NCBI RefSeq assembly: GCF_014205295.1
Contig: NZ_JACHNF010000001.1
Span: 6,014,001-6,078,000 of the forward strand
Source of the DNA: Kribbella solani
Lineage (GTDB): Bacteria; Actinomycetota; Actinomycetes; Propionibacteriales; Kribbellaceae
DNA: 64,000 nt
Direction of reading: 5' to 3'
Part shown: positions 18,672 to 27,304 of the stretch, piece by piece
How the letters are laid out: each line of letters opens with the position of its first letter
How positions within the stretch are numbered: position 1 is the stretch's first letter
Position numbers and translations under genes: made by a program
Notes under the pieces: generated by a model
Told to the model about the DNA's origin: nothing
Database searches by the model: none
The model's input: the letters and a program-made list of their open reading frames with translations, nothing else

Positions 18672-18697
18672 GGAATTTAGGGAGCGCCTCGACGGTT
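18672..18697 (+). promoter_or_regulatory. SigR/SigH-type promoter of rpmE2
   Basis: GGAAT at 18672-18676 is followed after exactly 18 bases by GTT at 18695-18697, matching the GGAAT-N18-GTT consensus of actinobacterial SigR/SigH sigma factors. The rpmE2 start codon lies 73 bases further on. In Streptomyces an L31 gene is reported as a SigR target, which fits. I see no Zur-box palindrome here. Confidence 0.55.
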
Positions 18698-18770
18698 ATG
18701 TGGTCCGTGCGGATGAACCGGTCCACCCCTTGACCGATCCGTCCGCTCCCTACTTGGAAGGAAGTTCAGC

Positions 18771-19016
18771 ATGCAGAAGGACATTCATCCCGACTACCGC
18801 CGGGTCGTCTTCCGGGACAAGTCCGGCAACTTCAGCTTCCTCACCGGCTCGACCCGCGAGAGCACCCAGACCGTGGTCTGGGAGGACGGCAATACCTACC
18901 CGGTCGTCGACGTCGAGATCTCGTCCGCCAGCCACCCGTTCTACACGGGTCAGCAGCGCGTGATGGACACCCAGGGCCGCGTGGAGAAGTTCAAGAAGCG
19001 CTACGGCAAGCAGTAA
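18771..19016 (+). CDS. rpmE2: Ribosomal protein bL31, type B (zinc-free form)
   Basis: 81 residues beginning [19 protein letters not shown] and containing the family sequence [12 protein letters not shown]. The Cys pairs of zinc-binding L31 are absent, so this is the type B paralogue, which can replace the zinc form on the 50S subunit when zinc is scarce or thiols are oxidised. GGAAGGA lies about 8 bases before the ATG. It is a single gene with its own promoter and terminator. Confidence 0.95.
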   Translation: MQKDIHPDYRRVVFRDKSGNFSFLTGSTRESTQTVVWEDGNTYPVVDVEISSASHPFYTGQQRVMDTQGRVEKFKKRYGKQ

Positions 19017-19024
19017 CACCCGAT

Positions 19025-19053
19025 CAGCCCGCCACCGTCCTGGTGGCGGGCTG
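19025..19053 (+). terminator. Terminator of rpmE2
   Basis: A perfect 12-bp GC-rich stem (19025-19036 with 19042-19053) and a 5-base loop, 9 bases after the stop codon, followed by ACCTTTG. Confidence 0.88.
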
Positions 19054-19141
19054 ACCTTTGCCTGGCTGATGTCTCGTATTTCAGATACCGAGCTGGGCGC
19101 GGCGCTTACCCCCGGGGTGGGGGTGGTTTCACACTGTGGGG

Positions 19142-20563
19142 ATGGAACCGGTGGAGCTCACGGGTGCCGGCCTCAGTCCGCTGGAGGCGGTGGCGCTCGG
19201 GCAGCGGCGTACGGCGGTACGCCTGGGGGAGGTCGCGCGGAAGCGGATGCTGGCTTCGGCGGCCGTGGTGGCCGCGGTGTCGGAGCGGCGGCCGGTGTAC
19301 GGGCGGACGACCGGCGTCGGCGCGAACCGGGACGTACTGACCGCGGACCCGGAGCACGGCGCGCGACTGCTCGGTTCGCATTCGACCACCGGTACGACCT
19401 CGTACCCGAAGGACGTCGTGCGGGTCGGCCTGCTGATCCGGGTCAACCAGCTGGCCGCCGGTGGGTCCGGGCTCGATCCGGCGGTGGCCGACGCGATCAT
19501 TGGGCTGCTCAACGACGATGACCTGCCCGACCTGCATCGTGGTGGTGCGATCGGTACCGGCGACCTCGGTCCGCTGGCCGAGCTCGGGCTCGCGCTGGGC
19601 GACGTGATCGACGGTACGAGCGCGCTGCCGCTGCTCTCCAGCAACGCGTTCACGTTGGCCGAATGCTGCCTGGCGTACGTGGAAGCGTCGACGCTGATCA
19701 ACGTCGTACCGCTGGTCGGCGCACTTTCGCACGTCGCGCTTCGCGGCAACGCCGAGGTGTACGACACCCGCGTCCACGAAGCGCGGCCGCAACCGGGACA
19801 GGTCCGCGTCGCGCGGCGGATGCGGGAACTGCTCGACGGGCTGCCGCTGCGGCCGGCCCGGGTGCAGGACCCGTTCGGCCTGCGGGCGTTCGCGCAGGTG
19901 CTCGGCCCGGCCGTCGACCATTCCGATGCCCTGGGCAACAGTGTGCGGATCGACATCAACGCGGCCGCCGAGAACCCGCTGGTGGCCGGCGACACCGTAC
20001 TGCACAACGGCAACTGGCACGCGATGCCGATCGCGCTCGCGCTCGACTCGCTCCGGCTCAGCCTGCACAGCGTCGCGACCCTGTCGACCACCCGGGTCGC
20101 GAACCTGGTCGACCCCGACTACACCGGCCTCAGCCGCTTCCTGGCCAGCGGTGCCGAGGCGAGCTCCGGCGTGATGATGATCGAGTACGTGGCGCACGAC
20201 GCGCTGGCCGCGGTCCGCTCCGCCGCCCAGCCGGCCACCCTGGGTACGGCGACCCTGTCCCGCGGCGCCGAACTGCACGCCAGCTTCGCACCACAAGCCG
20301 CCGCGCTCACCTCACAACTCCTGGACGCGCTCCGCGAAGTCCTCGCCAGCGAACTGGTCACCGCGGTCCGCGCGATCCGCCTGGCCGGGCTCACCCCCAA
20401 AGCGCTGGCCCCCGCGGCCGTCGGCCCGTGGCTGACCGACGCCCTGGCCGCTCTCCCCGACGACCTGGCCGACCGCTCCCTCCGCGAGGACCTGGAAATC
20501 GCCCGCGGTCTGTTGACCCAATGGGGCGACCGGCAAGTTGAACATCCGGCGGAGGCCGGCTAA
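19142..20563 (+). CDS. Divergent histidine/aromatic ammonia-lyase homologue with altered MIO triad
   Basis: 473 residues from ATG at 19142 (GTG at 19136 is also in frame). The whole chain aligns with the HAL/PAL family: YGRTTGVG with the usual catalytic Tyr, QDPFGLRAF, AENPLV and HNGNWHAMP. The segment that normally reads GASGDLAPLAH reads IGTGDLGPLAE, so the MIO-forming Ala-Ser-Gly is Gly138-Thr139-Gly140. The Tyr of QDxYSLR is Phe245, and the LINGT motif reads LSSNAF. Serine is needed for normal MIO formation, so standard ammonia-lyase chemistry is doubtful. A real hutH lies 4 kb away. An imperfect palindrome (CTCGTAT/ATACCGAG, 19073-19092) precedes it. It could be a pseudoenzyme or use a different mechanism. 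Confidence 0.75.
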   Translation: MEPVELTGAGLSPLEAVALGQRRTAVRLGEVARKRMLASAAVVAAVSERRPVYGRTTGVGANRDVLTADPEHGARLLGSHSTTGTTSYPKDVVRVGLLIRVNQLAAGGSGLDPAVADAIIGLLNDDDLPDLHRGGAIGTGDLGPLAELGLALGDVIDGTSALPLLSSNAFTLAECCLAYVEASTLINVVPLVGALSHVALRGNAEVYDTRVHEARPQPGQVRVARRMRELLDGLPLRPARVQDPFGLRAFAQVLGPAVDHSDALGNSVRIDINAAAENPLVAGDTVLHNGNWHAMPIALALDSLRLSLHSVATLSTTRVANLVDPDYTGLSRFLASGAEASSGVMMIEYVAHDALAAVRSAAQPATLGTATLSRGAELHASFAPQAAALTSQLLDALREVLASELVTAVRAIRLAGLTPKALAPAAVGPWLTDALAALPDDLADRSLREDLEIARGLLTQWGDRQVEHPAEAG

Positions 20564-20564
20564 C

Positions 20565-20646
20565 GACAGGAGGTTGTCTGACCCGCCGGCGACGGTCACG
20601 CTCAGCGCAGCGCGCCGACGGGTCAGATCCGGCACTACCTCCTGTC
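20565..20646. terminator. Large bidirectional stem-loop between convergent genes
   Basis: Nested arms pair GACAGGAGGT (20565-20574) with ACCTCCTGTC (20637-20646), CTGACCCG (20578-20585) with CGGGTCAG (20619-20626) and CGGCG with CGCCG. It lies between the stop codons of the lyase homologue and the reverse-strand hydrolase, so it can serve both. Confidence 0.8.
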
Positions 20647-20647
20647 C

Positions 20648-21859
20648 TTACAGCTGCCGGAGGTCGAACGCGGCAGCCATCGCCTTGAAGCCGGCCGCGT
20701 TCGGGTGCAGGTGGTCGCCCGCGTCGTACGCCGGCAGGAACTTCGACGGAGCCGCCGGATCCCGCGTGGCCTTGTCGAAGTCCACCACCCCGTCGTACTC
20801 ACCCGAGGTCCGGATCCACGTGTTCAGCGCCTGCCGATCGGCCTCACCTTCCGGGGTGTAATACCCGGCCCCTTCGTACGGCGTCAGGGTCGCGCCGATC
20901 ACCTTCAGCCCGGCCTGGTGCGCGCGCCGGATGAACTGCCGATGGATCGCGATCAGGTCCGCCGGATCGGTCGCGCCACGGCTGTTCCCGATGTCGTTGA
21001 TGCCTTCCAGCAGGACAACCGTCCGTACACCGGTCTGCCCGATCACGTCCCGATCGAAGCGCGCCAGCGTCGAGTCACCCGCCGTACCCGCGTTCGCGAG
21101 CAGACGGTTGCCGCTGATGCCGGCGTTCAGTACGCCGAGCTCCCGCGCCGGTGGGGCGGCCAGCAGCCGGTCGGCGAGCTGATCCGGGTACCGCAGGTTC
21201 TTGTCCACCGGCGACACCACCCCGTCGGTGATCGAGTCGCCGAACAGAACGACGGACCCGCGTACGCGACTCTGCACGTCCACACCTTCGATGATGTACC
21301 GCGCCGCACCCGGGATCGCCTGGTACGCCGACCCGTCACCGCCGGTCTGATCACCGGCCGCCGAGAACCCGGTCGCGTACCCGGCCGGATGCTGCGTGAG
21401 CGGACCGGTCGGCCCGGGGAAGTACGTGCTGATCACCAGATCGGTGTCCTCCGGTACGACAACGCGGACCGGATCGGACACCCACTCGGACCCGACCGGG
21501 ATCGTCACCGAAGCACGCCCGTCGAACAGCACAGGCACCAACTTCGCCGGGTCCACCGTGGGCGTACCCGCTTGTGCATCACCGCGTGGCGTCACACTCA
21601 CTTTTCCGACCACGAGCGGGCGCGTTCCGTACACATGGGACAGCCGCAACCGGACCTGCGCCCCACCAACCGACAGATGCGCGACCTGCCGAAGGGTCGT
21701 GTCGGTGACGCCGGTAGCCGACAGTCCGGACGTCCCCGGCGGCGTAACCGCAACCGACCAACTACCAACCCACCCGGCGGGCTGCACCGCTGTCGCACTC
21801 GGCGTGACAAACCCACCAACCAGAACAACCACAAGAGCCAACCACTTGAACCGACGCAT
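20648..21859 (-). CDS. Secreted SGNH/GDSL-family hydrolase
   Basis: 403 residues from ATG at 21859, preceded by AAGGTGG. A signal peptide (MRRFKWLALVVVLVGG, cleavage near ATAVQPA) is followed by a beta-rich N-terminal region (about 35-195) and an SGNH esterase domain with block I VLFGDSITDG, block II NAGISGNR, block III EGINDIG and block V DHLHPN. These give the Ser-Asp-His triad. Such two-domain secreted enzymes are lipases or carbohydrate esterases; the substrate is unknown. Confidence 0.87.
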   Translation of the reverse strand: MRRFKWLALVVVLVGGFVTPSATAVQPAGWVGSWSVAVTPPGTSGLSATGVTDTTLRQVAHLSVGGAQVRLRLSHVYGTRPLVVGKVSVTPRGDAQAGTPTVDPAKLVPVLFDGRASVTIPVGSEWVSDPVRVVVPEDTDLVISTYFPGPTGPLTQHPAGYATGFSAAGDQTGGDGSAYQAIPGAARYIIEGVDVQSRVRGSVVLFGDSITDGVVSPVDKNLRYPDQLADRLLAAPPARELGVLNAGISGNRLLANAGTAGDSTLARFDRDVIGQTGVRTVVLLEGINDIGNSRGATDPADLIAIHRQFIRRAHQAGLKVIGATLTPYEGAGYYTPEGEADRQALNTWIRTSGEYDGVVDFDKATRDPAAPSKFLPAYDAGDHLHPNAAGFKAMAAAFDLRQL

Positions 21860-21971
21860 AAGACCACCTTCAACTGGGCGGACAGAAGATGTTCCCTCCA
21901 ATCTCACGCCCAGCAACCACCCCCCAGCAACCAGTAGTCGCCCAACGGTCAAACCCCCGCGCCCGACGGTC

Positions 21972-22730
21972 TCAACCGTGCAGGCGGCGGGTTAGTGCGG
22001 TGGCGGCTTGGTGGATTTTGTGGGCCAGGTGGGGGCGGTCGGTGGTGGGGACGGTATCGGTGCGGAAAGTGACGCTGATGGCAGCTACTGGGTGGCCGGA
22101 GTGGTCGAGGGCGGCGCTGGCTACCGTGGCGACGCCGGGGGTGATGAATGAGTCCTCGACCGCGAAACCCTGGCGTTTCTCGTCGGCCAGGAGGCGGCGG
22201 AGCTGGGTCAGGGATTGGGGGCCCTGGTCGGTGCGGCGGACGAACGACTCAGGGTCGGGGAACAGCGCCCGGACCTGAGCGGGTGGCAGCTCGGCGAGTA
22301 AGGCGCGGCCGGAGGCGGTCAGGGTGGCGGGGAGGCGTACGCCGACGTCCGTGACCAGTGTGACCGGCCGCGGCGGCTGTTCCTTGAGCAGGTAGACAAG
22401 CTCACGCCCGTGCAGTACGCCGAGGTGCGCGGTCTGTCCGACCTCGTGGACCAGCTGCACCAACAGTGGTCGCGCCAACCGTTCCAGCGGGTCGTGCCGC
22501 AAGTACGCGGAGCCGATCTCGAACGCGGCCACCCCCAGCCCGTACCGCTTCTCTTCGGGCAGATGGACGACGAAACCTTCGTCGATCATTGCCCGCAGCA
22601 AGTGGTACGTGGACGAGCGTGGCAGTCCGACCGCGGAGGCGATGCGCTCCATCGGTACCGGACCGGGCTGTGTGGCCAGGAACGTCAGCACCCGCAACGT
22701 GCGGGTCGAGGCGGGAACGTTGCCGCTCAC
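21972..22730 (-). CDS. IclR-family transcriptional regulator
   Basis: 252 residues: an N-terminal winged helix (VPMERIASAVGLPRSSTYHLLRAM, residues about 25-48) and a C-terminal effector-binding domain (about 75-250) containing TASGRALLAEL and EDSFITPGVATVASAALDHSG. It lies 1.2 kb upstream of hutH on the opposite strand. An 18-bp palindrome before hutH is a plausible binding site, so it is a candidate regulator of histidine use. This link is inferred from position only. Confidence 0.88.
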   Translation of the reverse strand: MSGNVPASTRTLRVLTFLATQPGPVPMERIASAVGLPRSSTYHLLRAMIDEGFVVHLPEEKRYGLGVAAFEIGSAYLRHDPLERLARPLLVQLVHEVGQTAHLGVLHGRELVYLLKEQPPRPVTLVTDVGVRLPATLTASGRALLAELPPAQVRALFPDPESFVRRTDQGPQSLTQLRRLLADEKRQGFAVEDSFITPGVATVASAALDHSGHPVAAISVTFRTDTVPTTDRPHLAHKIHQAATALTRRLHG

Positions 22731-22768
22731 AACCGCAGGCTACCCCCACCGCTCCGGAACGCAGGCGC

Positions 22769-22960
22769 TCAAACCCCGGACGATTCCCGTTTCCGCGCGC
22801 GGCTGCGCTGCATCCAGTACCGGAAACCCTCGCCGACGACCGCCACCGCGAACAATCCGCCGGCGACGCCCCAGTCCATGAAGTCCGGCCCGGAAACCAG
22901 GTAGCCGACCACCAGCGCCAGCACGAGGAAGAACAGCAACGAGAGGAACAGTCGTTTCAC
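22769..22960 (-). CDS. Small two-span membrane protein
   Basis: 63 residues from GTG at 22960, with AGAAGG about 7 bases upstream. The GTG overlaps the TGA of the preceding GNAT gene (GTGA), so translation is coupled. It has two hydrophobic stretches (about residues 3-22 and 29-46) and a basic C-terminus (RSRARKRESS). The overlapping reading frame 22740-22985 has no such features and is rejected. Function unknown. Confidence 0.7.
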   Translation of the reverse strand: MKRLFLSLLFFLVLALVVGYLVSGPDFMDWGVAGGLFAVAVVGEGFRYWMQRSRARKRESSGV

Positions 22961-23853
22961 AGTGCCTTCTCCGCGGTCCACGCACCCGAAGTCACCCGGT
23001 ACCCGAGCCACTTGTTCACCGCGAGCATCGGCGCGTTCGCGGCGTCGTTCCCGGTCGAGGCGACGGTGAAGCCGGCGTCCCGCGCCCGGGCGAGCGCGGC
23101 GGACTTCACCACCTTCGCCAGTCCGCGCCCGCGTGCCGCCGGGATCGTGCCGGTCAGGTTCGACCAGATCATCCCGCGGTCCGGGTCGGCGGTCGTGGTG
23201 ACAAAGGACAGCACCTGGTCACCGTCCAGCACGGCGAAGCTCAAGTCGTGCCGTCCGTCCGGGTTGTGCCACGACACGTCCACCCATTCCTCGTACGCGG
23301 GTCCGCCCGACAGACCACTCGGATCGTCGTCCCGGACCGCGATTTCCGCGTCGAACAGCTGCCGCGGTGTCAGCGTGCTGTAATCCAACACCCGCAGGCC
23401 CGCCGGCGGATCAACCGGTTCAGGTACGGCGGAGAGCTCCGCCGCGGCGTGCGCCATCTGCCGCCCGAGCGTGAACCCATGCCGCTCCGCGAAACCCTTC
23501 GAGGCGTCGTCGTCACGCACCGCCACCAGCAGTCGCCCAGCGCCGGTCGCGACGGCCCGCTCGGTGATCGCGGCCAGCAGCGCGCTCCCGATCCCACGCC
23601 GCCGAACCTCCGGTGGCACCTGGACCGTGATGCGTACCCGCGGCGCCCGCGCGTCCGGCGGCGGCAGATAGATGTTGGCGTACCCGACCACGTCCGCGCC
23701 GTCCGCCGCGACCAGTACGCCGCGACTCTGCCCGTGCCGCAGCTCGAGCTCGACCGCGCGTGCTGTTTTGACCAGTTGCGGCATCGTGACGGCCCAGATC
23801 CGGGCAACCCCCACCGCGTCCGCCGGAACCGCAGTCCGGACCTCGAACCCCAT
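22957..23853 (-). CDS. Double-domain GNAT acetyltransferase
   Basis: 298 residues with two GNAT folds in tandem. The first has the acetyl-CoA pyrophosphate loop VRRRGIGSALL (about 83-93) and the second has AARGRGLAKVVKSAAL (about 240-255). Similar to mycothiol-synthase-like double GNATs in layout, but shorter and without its specific motifs. The substrate is unknown. It is divergent from hutH and coupled to the small membrane protein gene. Confidence 0.82.
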   Translation of the reverse strand: MGFEVRTAVPADAVGVARIWAVTMPQLVKTARAVELELRHGQSRGVLVAADGADVVGYANIYLPPPDARAPRVRITVQVPPEVRRRGIGSALLAAITERAVATGAGRLLVAVRDDDASKGFAERHGFTLGRQMAHAAAELSAVPEPVDPPAGLRVLDYSTLTPRQLFDAEIAVRDDDPSGLSGGPAYEEWVDVSWHNPDGRHDLSFAVLDGDQVLSFVTTTADPDRGMIWSNLTGTIPAARGRGLAKVVKSAALARARDAGFTVASTGNDAANAPMLAVNKWLGYRVTSGAWTAEKAL

Positions 23854-23887
23854 ACGAGGAGCGTACGGCTACCGAGGGTCGCGACCG

Positions 23888-23905
23888 TGTCTCGGACCCG
23901 AGACA
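23888..23905. promoter_or_regulatory. Palindromic operator candidate before hutH
   Basis: TGTCTCGG at 23888-23895 and CCGAGACA at 23898-23905 form an 18-bp palindrome with a 2-base centre, 55 bases before the hutH start and 35 bases before the divergent GNAT start. Size and place fit an IclR-type site controlling hutH. Confidence 0.5.
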
Positions 23906-23959
23906 GAAACTGGTACGGCGCTGCTGTCGATCCCGGCGGCCGCGCGGTGCAATGACTAG

Positions 23960-25501
23960 GTGGAGAACACGGTGATTGTCGGCGTCGGCCCGCTGACCCC
24001 GGCCGAAGTGGTCGCGGTCGCGCGGTACGGCGCGCAGGTACGGATCGACGACCAGGCGCTGGAGGAGATCGCGAAGTCGCGGGCCGCGATCGAGGCACTG
24101 GCCCATGCGGACACCCCGCACTACGGCGTCTCGACCGGTTTCGGCGCGCTCGCGACCCGGCACATCGCGCCGGAGCTGCGGGCCCAGTTGCAGCGCAGCC
24201 TGATCCGCTCGCACGCGGCCGGCTCCGGCCCGGAGGTCGAGCCCGAGGTCGTCCGCGCCCTCGCGCTGCTGCGGCTGTCCACCCTCGCGACCGGACGTAC
24301 CGGGGTGAAGGTCGAGACCGCGCAGGCGTACGCCGGGCTGCTCAACGCCAACCTGACTCCGGTCGTGCACGAGTACGGCAGCCTCGGCTGTTCCGGCGAT
24401 CTCGCGCCGCTGTCGCATGTCGCGCTGGCGATCCTCGGCGAAGGCAAGGTCCGTGATGCCGACGGCAACCTTCTCGACGCCGGCGAGGCGCTGCGCGCGC
24501 ACGGTCTGACGCCGATCGTGCTGGCGGAGAAGGAAGGTCTGGCGCTGATCAACGGCACCGACGGGATGCTCGGCATGCTGGTGCTCGCGCTCGCCGACCT
24601 GGACCGGCTGTTCCGGACCGCCGACCTCGCCGCCGCGATGAGCGTCGAAGCCCAGCTCGGCACCGATCGGGTGTTCGCCGCGGACCTGCAGGCCCTGCGG
24701 CCGCACCCCGGCCAGGCCGCGGCGGCCGCGAACCTGCGCGCGATCCTCAAGGACAGCGCGATCGTCGCCAGCCACCGTGGTCCGGACTGCAACCGGGTCC
24801 AGGACGCGTACTCGCTCCGGTGCTCGCCGCAGGTTCACGGCGCCGCCCGTGACACCGCCGCCCACGCGAAGAACGTCGCGGCCAACGAGCTCCAGGCCGC
24901 GATCGACAACCCGGTCGTGCTGCCGGACGGCCGGGTCGAGTCGAACGGCAACTTCCACGGCGCCCCGATCGGGTACGTGCTGGACTTCCTCGCGATCGCC
25001 GTCGCGGACCTGGCGAGTATCAGCGAACGCCGCACCGACCGCTTCCTCGACGTCGCCCGCAACCACGGTCTGAACGCGTTCCTGGCCGACGATCCGGGCG
25101 TCGACAGCGGTCACATGATCGCGCAGTACACGCAGGCCGCGATCGTGTCCGAGCTGAAGCGGCTGGCCGTACCCGCGAGCGTCGACTCGATCCCGAGCAG
25201 CGCGATGCAGGAGGACCACGTCTCGATGGGCTGGTCGGCCGCACGCAAGCTGCGCAAGGCCGTCGACGGCCTGCAGCGGGTGCTCGCGATCGAGATCCTG
25301 ACCGCCGCGCGGGCACTCGACCTGCGCGCCCCGCTCACGCCCGCACCGGCGACGGCCGCCGCCCAAGCGGCGCTGCGGCAGTACGTCGATGGTCCGGCCA
25401 CCGACCGGTTCCTCGCCCCCGAGCTCGAACACTCCGTCCAACTCGTTGCCAATGGCACCTACATCGAAGCCGTCGAGACCGTCACCGGTCCGCTGAATTG
25501 A
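23960..25501 (+). CDS. hutH: Histidine ammonia-lyase
   Basis: 513 residues from GTG at 23960. The N-terminus MENTVIVG aligns with that of Streptomyces HutH; GTG at 23972, with GGAG 6 bases upstream, is an alternative. It removes ammonia from histidine to give urocanate. The MIO triad is Cys144-Ser145-Gly146 in GSLGCSGDLAPLSH, the form usual for actinobacterial enzymes. The other active-site regions are intact: HYGVSTGFG, LINGTDGML, QDAYSLRCSPQ and SNGNFHGAPI. It heads the hut gene group and is followed by hutU after 15 bases. Confidence 0.97.
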   Translation: MENTVIVGVGPLTPAEVVAVARYGAQVRIDDQALEEIAKSRAAIEALAHADTPHYGVSTGFGALATRHIAPELRAQLQRSLIRSHAAGSGPEVEPEVVRALALLRLSTLATGRTGVKVETAQAYAGLLNANLTPVVHEYGSLGCSGDLAPLSHVALAILGEGKVRDADGNLLDAGEALRAHGLTPIVLAEKEGLALINGTDGMLGMLVLALADLDRLFRTADLAAAMSVEAQLGTDRVFAADLQALRPHPGQAAAAANLRAILKDSAIVASHRGPDCNRVQDAYSLRCSPQVHGAARDTAAHAKNVAANELQAAIDNPVVLPDGRVESNGNFHGAPIGYVLDFLAIAVADLASISERRTDRFLDVARNHGLNAFLADDPGVDSGHMIAQYTQAAIVSELKRLAVPASVDSIPSSAMQEDHVSMGWSAARKLRKAVDGLQRVLAIEILTAARALDLRAPLTPAPATAAAQAALRQYVDGPATDRFLAPELEHSVQLVANGTYIEAVETVTGPLN

Positions 25502-25516
25502 GAGGCTGGATCACCC

Positions 25517-27172
25517 ATGTCCGGACCACGTCCCGTCCGCGCGCCCCGCGGTACCACCCTGACCGCTCGCGGCTGGCAGCAGGAGGCAGCGCTGCGGATG
25601 CTGCAGAACAACCTCGACCCGGAGGTCGCCGAGCACCCCGACGAGCTGGTCGTGTACGGCGGTTCCGGCAAGGCCGCGCGGGACTGGAACTCGTTCGACG
25701 CGATGGTCCGGACGCTGACCACGCTGAAGGACGACGAGACCATGCTGGTCCAGTCCGGCCGCCCGGTCGGGGTGATGCGGACACATGAGTGGGCGCCGCG
25801 GGTACTGATCGCGAACTCGAACCTGGTCGGCGACTGGGCCACCTGGGAGGAGTTCCGCAAACTAGAGGCGATGGGGCTGACCATGTACGGCCAGATGACG
25901 GCCGGGTCGTGGATCTACATCGGCACCCAGGGCATCCTGCAGGGTACGTACGAGACGTTCGGCGCGGTCGCGGAGAAGAAGTTCGACGGCTCGCTGGCCG
26001 GTACGGTCACGCTGACCGCGGGCCTCGGCGGAATGGGCGGCGCGCAGCCGCTGGCCGTGACGATGAACGACGGCGTGGCGATCTGCATCGACGTCGACGA
26101 GTCGCGCATCCAGCGCCGGATCGAGCACCGCTACCTGGACGTCCGCGCGTCCTCCGTCGATGAAGCGCTTCAACTGGCCGAAGAGGCGAAGAAGGCGCGG
26201 CGGCCGTTGTCGATCGGCGTGCTCGGCAACGCCGCGACGATCGTGCCGGACCTGCTCAAGCGGGGTGCGCCGATCGACGTCGTCACCGACCAGACCTCGG
26301 CACACGACCCGTTGATGTACCTGCCGGTCGGCGTCGAGTTCGACGACTGGGCGGCCGCGCGGGAGAAGGACCCGGCCGGGTTCACCGAGCGGGCGCAGGA
26401 GTCGATGGCCCGGCACGTCCAGGCGATGGTCGAGTTCCAGGACGCGGGCGCCGAGGTGTTCGACTACGGCAACTCGATCCGGGACGAGGCGCGCAAGGCC
26501 GGGTACGCCCGCGCGTTCGAGTTCCCCGGTTTCGTACCGGCGTACATCCGGCCGCTGTTCTGCGAAGGAAAAGGCCCGTTCCGGTGGGCGGCGCTGTCGG
26601 GTAATCCGGCCGACATCGCCAAGACGGACCAGGCGATCCTGGACCTGTTCCCGGAGAACGAGCACCTGAGCCGCTGGATCAAGCTGGCCGGGGAGCGGGT
26701 CGCCTTCCAGGGGCTGCCGGCCCGGATCTGCTGGCTCGGCCAGGGCGAGCGGGACAAGGCCGGCGTCCGGTTCAACGACATGGTGGCGTCGGGTGAACTC
26801 GAGGCGCCGATCGTGATCGGCCGGGACCACCTGGACACCGGCAGCGTGGCGTCGCCCTACCGGGAGACCGAAGGCATGCTGGACGGCTCGGACGCGATCG
26901 CGGACTGGCCGTTGCTGAACGCGATGGTGAACGTGTCCAGCGGCGCGTCCTGGGTGTCGATCCACCACGGCGGCGGCGTCGGCATCGGCCGGTCCATCCA
27001 CGCCGGTCAGGTGTCGGTTGCCGACGGCACCGACCTGGCCCGGCAGAAGCTGCAGCGGGTACTGACGAACGATCCGGCGATGGGTGTGATCCGTCACGTC
27101 GACGCCGGCTACGACCAGGCGGCCGAGGTCGCGGCCGAGCGTGGCGTCCGGGTTCCGATGCGGGAAAGCTGA
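25517..27172 (+). CDS. hutU: Urocanate hydratase
   Basis: 551 residues, normal length. It adds water to urocanate to form imidazolone propionate, using tightly bound NAD+. It shows the family sequences [23 protein letters not shown] and the catalytic-region Cys405 in [17 protein letters not shown] precedes the ATG. It forms an operon with hutH. Confidence 0.98.
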   Translation: MSGPRPVRAPRGTTLTARGWQQEAALRMLQNNLDPEVAEHPDELVVYGGSGKAARDWNSFDAMVRTLTTLKDDETMLVQSGRPVGVMRTHEWAPRVLIANSNLVGDWATWEEFRKLEAMGLTMYGQMTAGSWIYIGTQGILQGTYETFGAVAEKKFDGSLAGTVTLTAGLGGMGGAQPLAVTMNDGVAICIDVDESRIQRRIEHRYLDVRASSVDEALQLAEEAKKARRPLSIGVLGNAATIVPDLLKRGAPIDVVTDQTSAHDPLMYLPVGVEFDDWAAAREKDPAGFTERAQESMARHVQAMVEFQDAGAEVFDYGNSIRDEARKAGYARAFEFPGFVPAYIRPLFCEGKGPFRWAALSGNPADIAKTDQAILDLFPENEHLSRWIKLAGERVAFQGLPARICWLGQGERDKAGVRFNDMVASGELEAPIVIGRDHLDTGSVASPYRETEGMLDGSDAIADWPLLNAMVNVSSGASWVSIHHGGGVGIGRSIHAGQVSVADGTDLARQKLQRVLTNDPAMGVIRHVDAGYDQAAEVAAERGVRVPMRES

Positions 27173-27193
27173 CTGTCCGCGACCAGCACAATC

Positions 27194-27210
27194 TGTACTG
27201 CTACGGTACA
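27194..27210. promoter_or_regulatory. Inverted repeat upstream of the transporter operon
   Basis: TGTAC (27194-27198) and GTACA (27206-27210) form a short inverted repeat with a 7-base spacer, 95 bases before the ATPase gene and 22 bases after hutU. It may mark a separate, regulated promoter for the transporter genes. The regulator is unknown. Confidence 0.3.
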
Positions 27211-27304
27211 CATTTCCAACCGGTGAGAAACCGTGCGAGCACGTGGTTCAGGACCAACGGTCCGCTAGGGTCTTTCGGGCGACCAACGAGCGCGAAGGGG
27301 CGCC

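Noticed and set aside
22740-22985. 81-codon frame overlapping the small membrane protein gene
   Set aside because: Arg-rich and without a ribosome site; the other frame has two membrane spans, a good ribosome site and start-stop coupling.
23960-25501. Cys-Ser-Gly in HutH as an abnormal MIO triad
   Set aside because: This variant is the usual form in actinobacterial HutH and keeps the essential Ser; only the lyase homologue at 19142-20563 is abnormal.
26161-26172. Third copy of the LacI operator 12-mer TGAAGCGCTTCA, inside hutU
   Set aside because: It is formed by normal hutU codons in a conserved coding stretch (DEALQL) with no promoter nearby, so chance is the simplest explanation.
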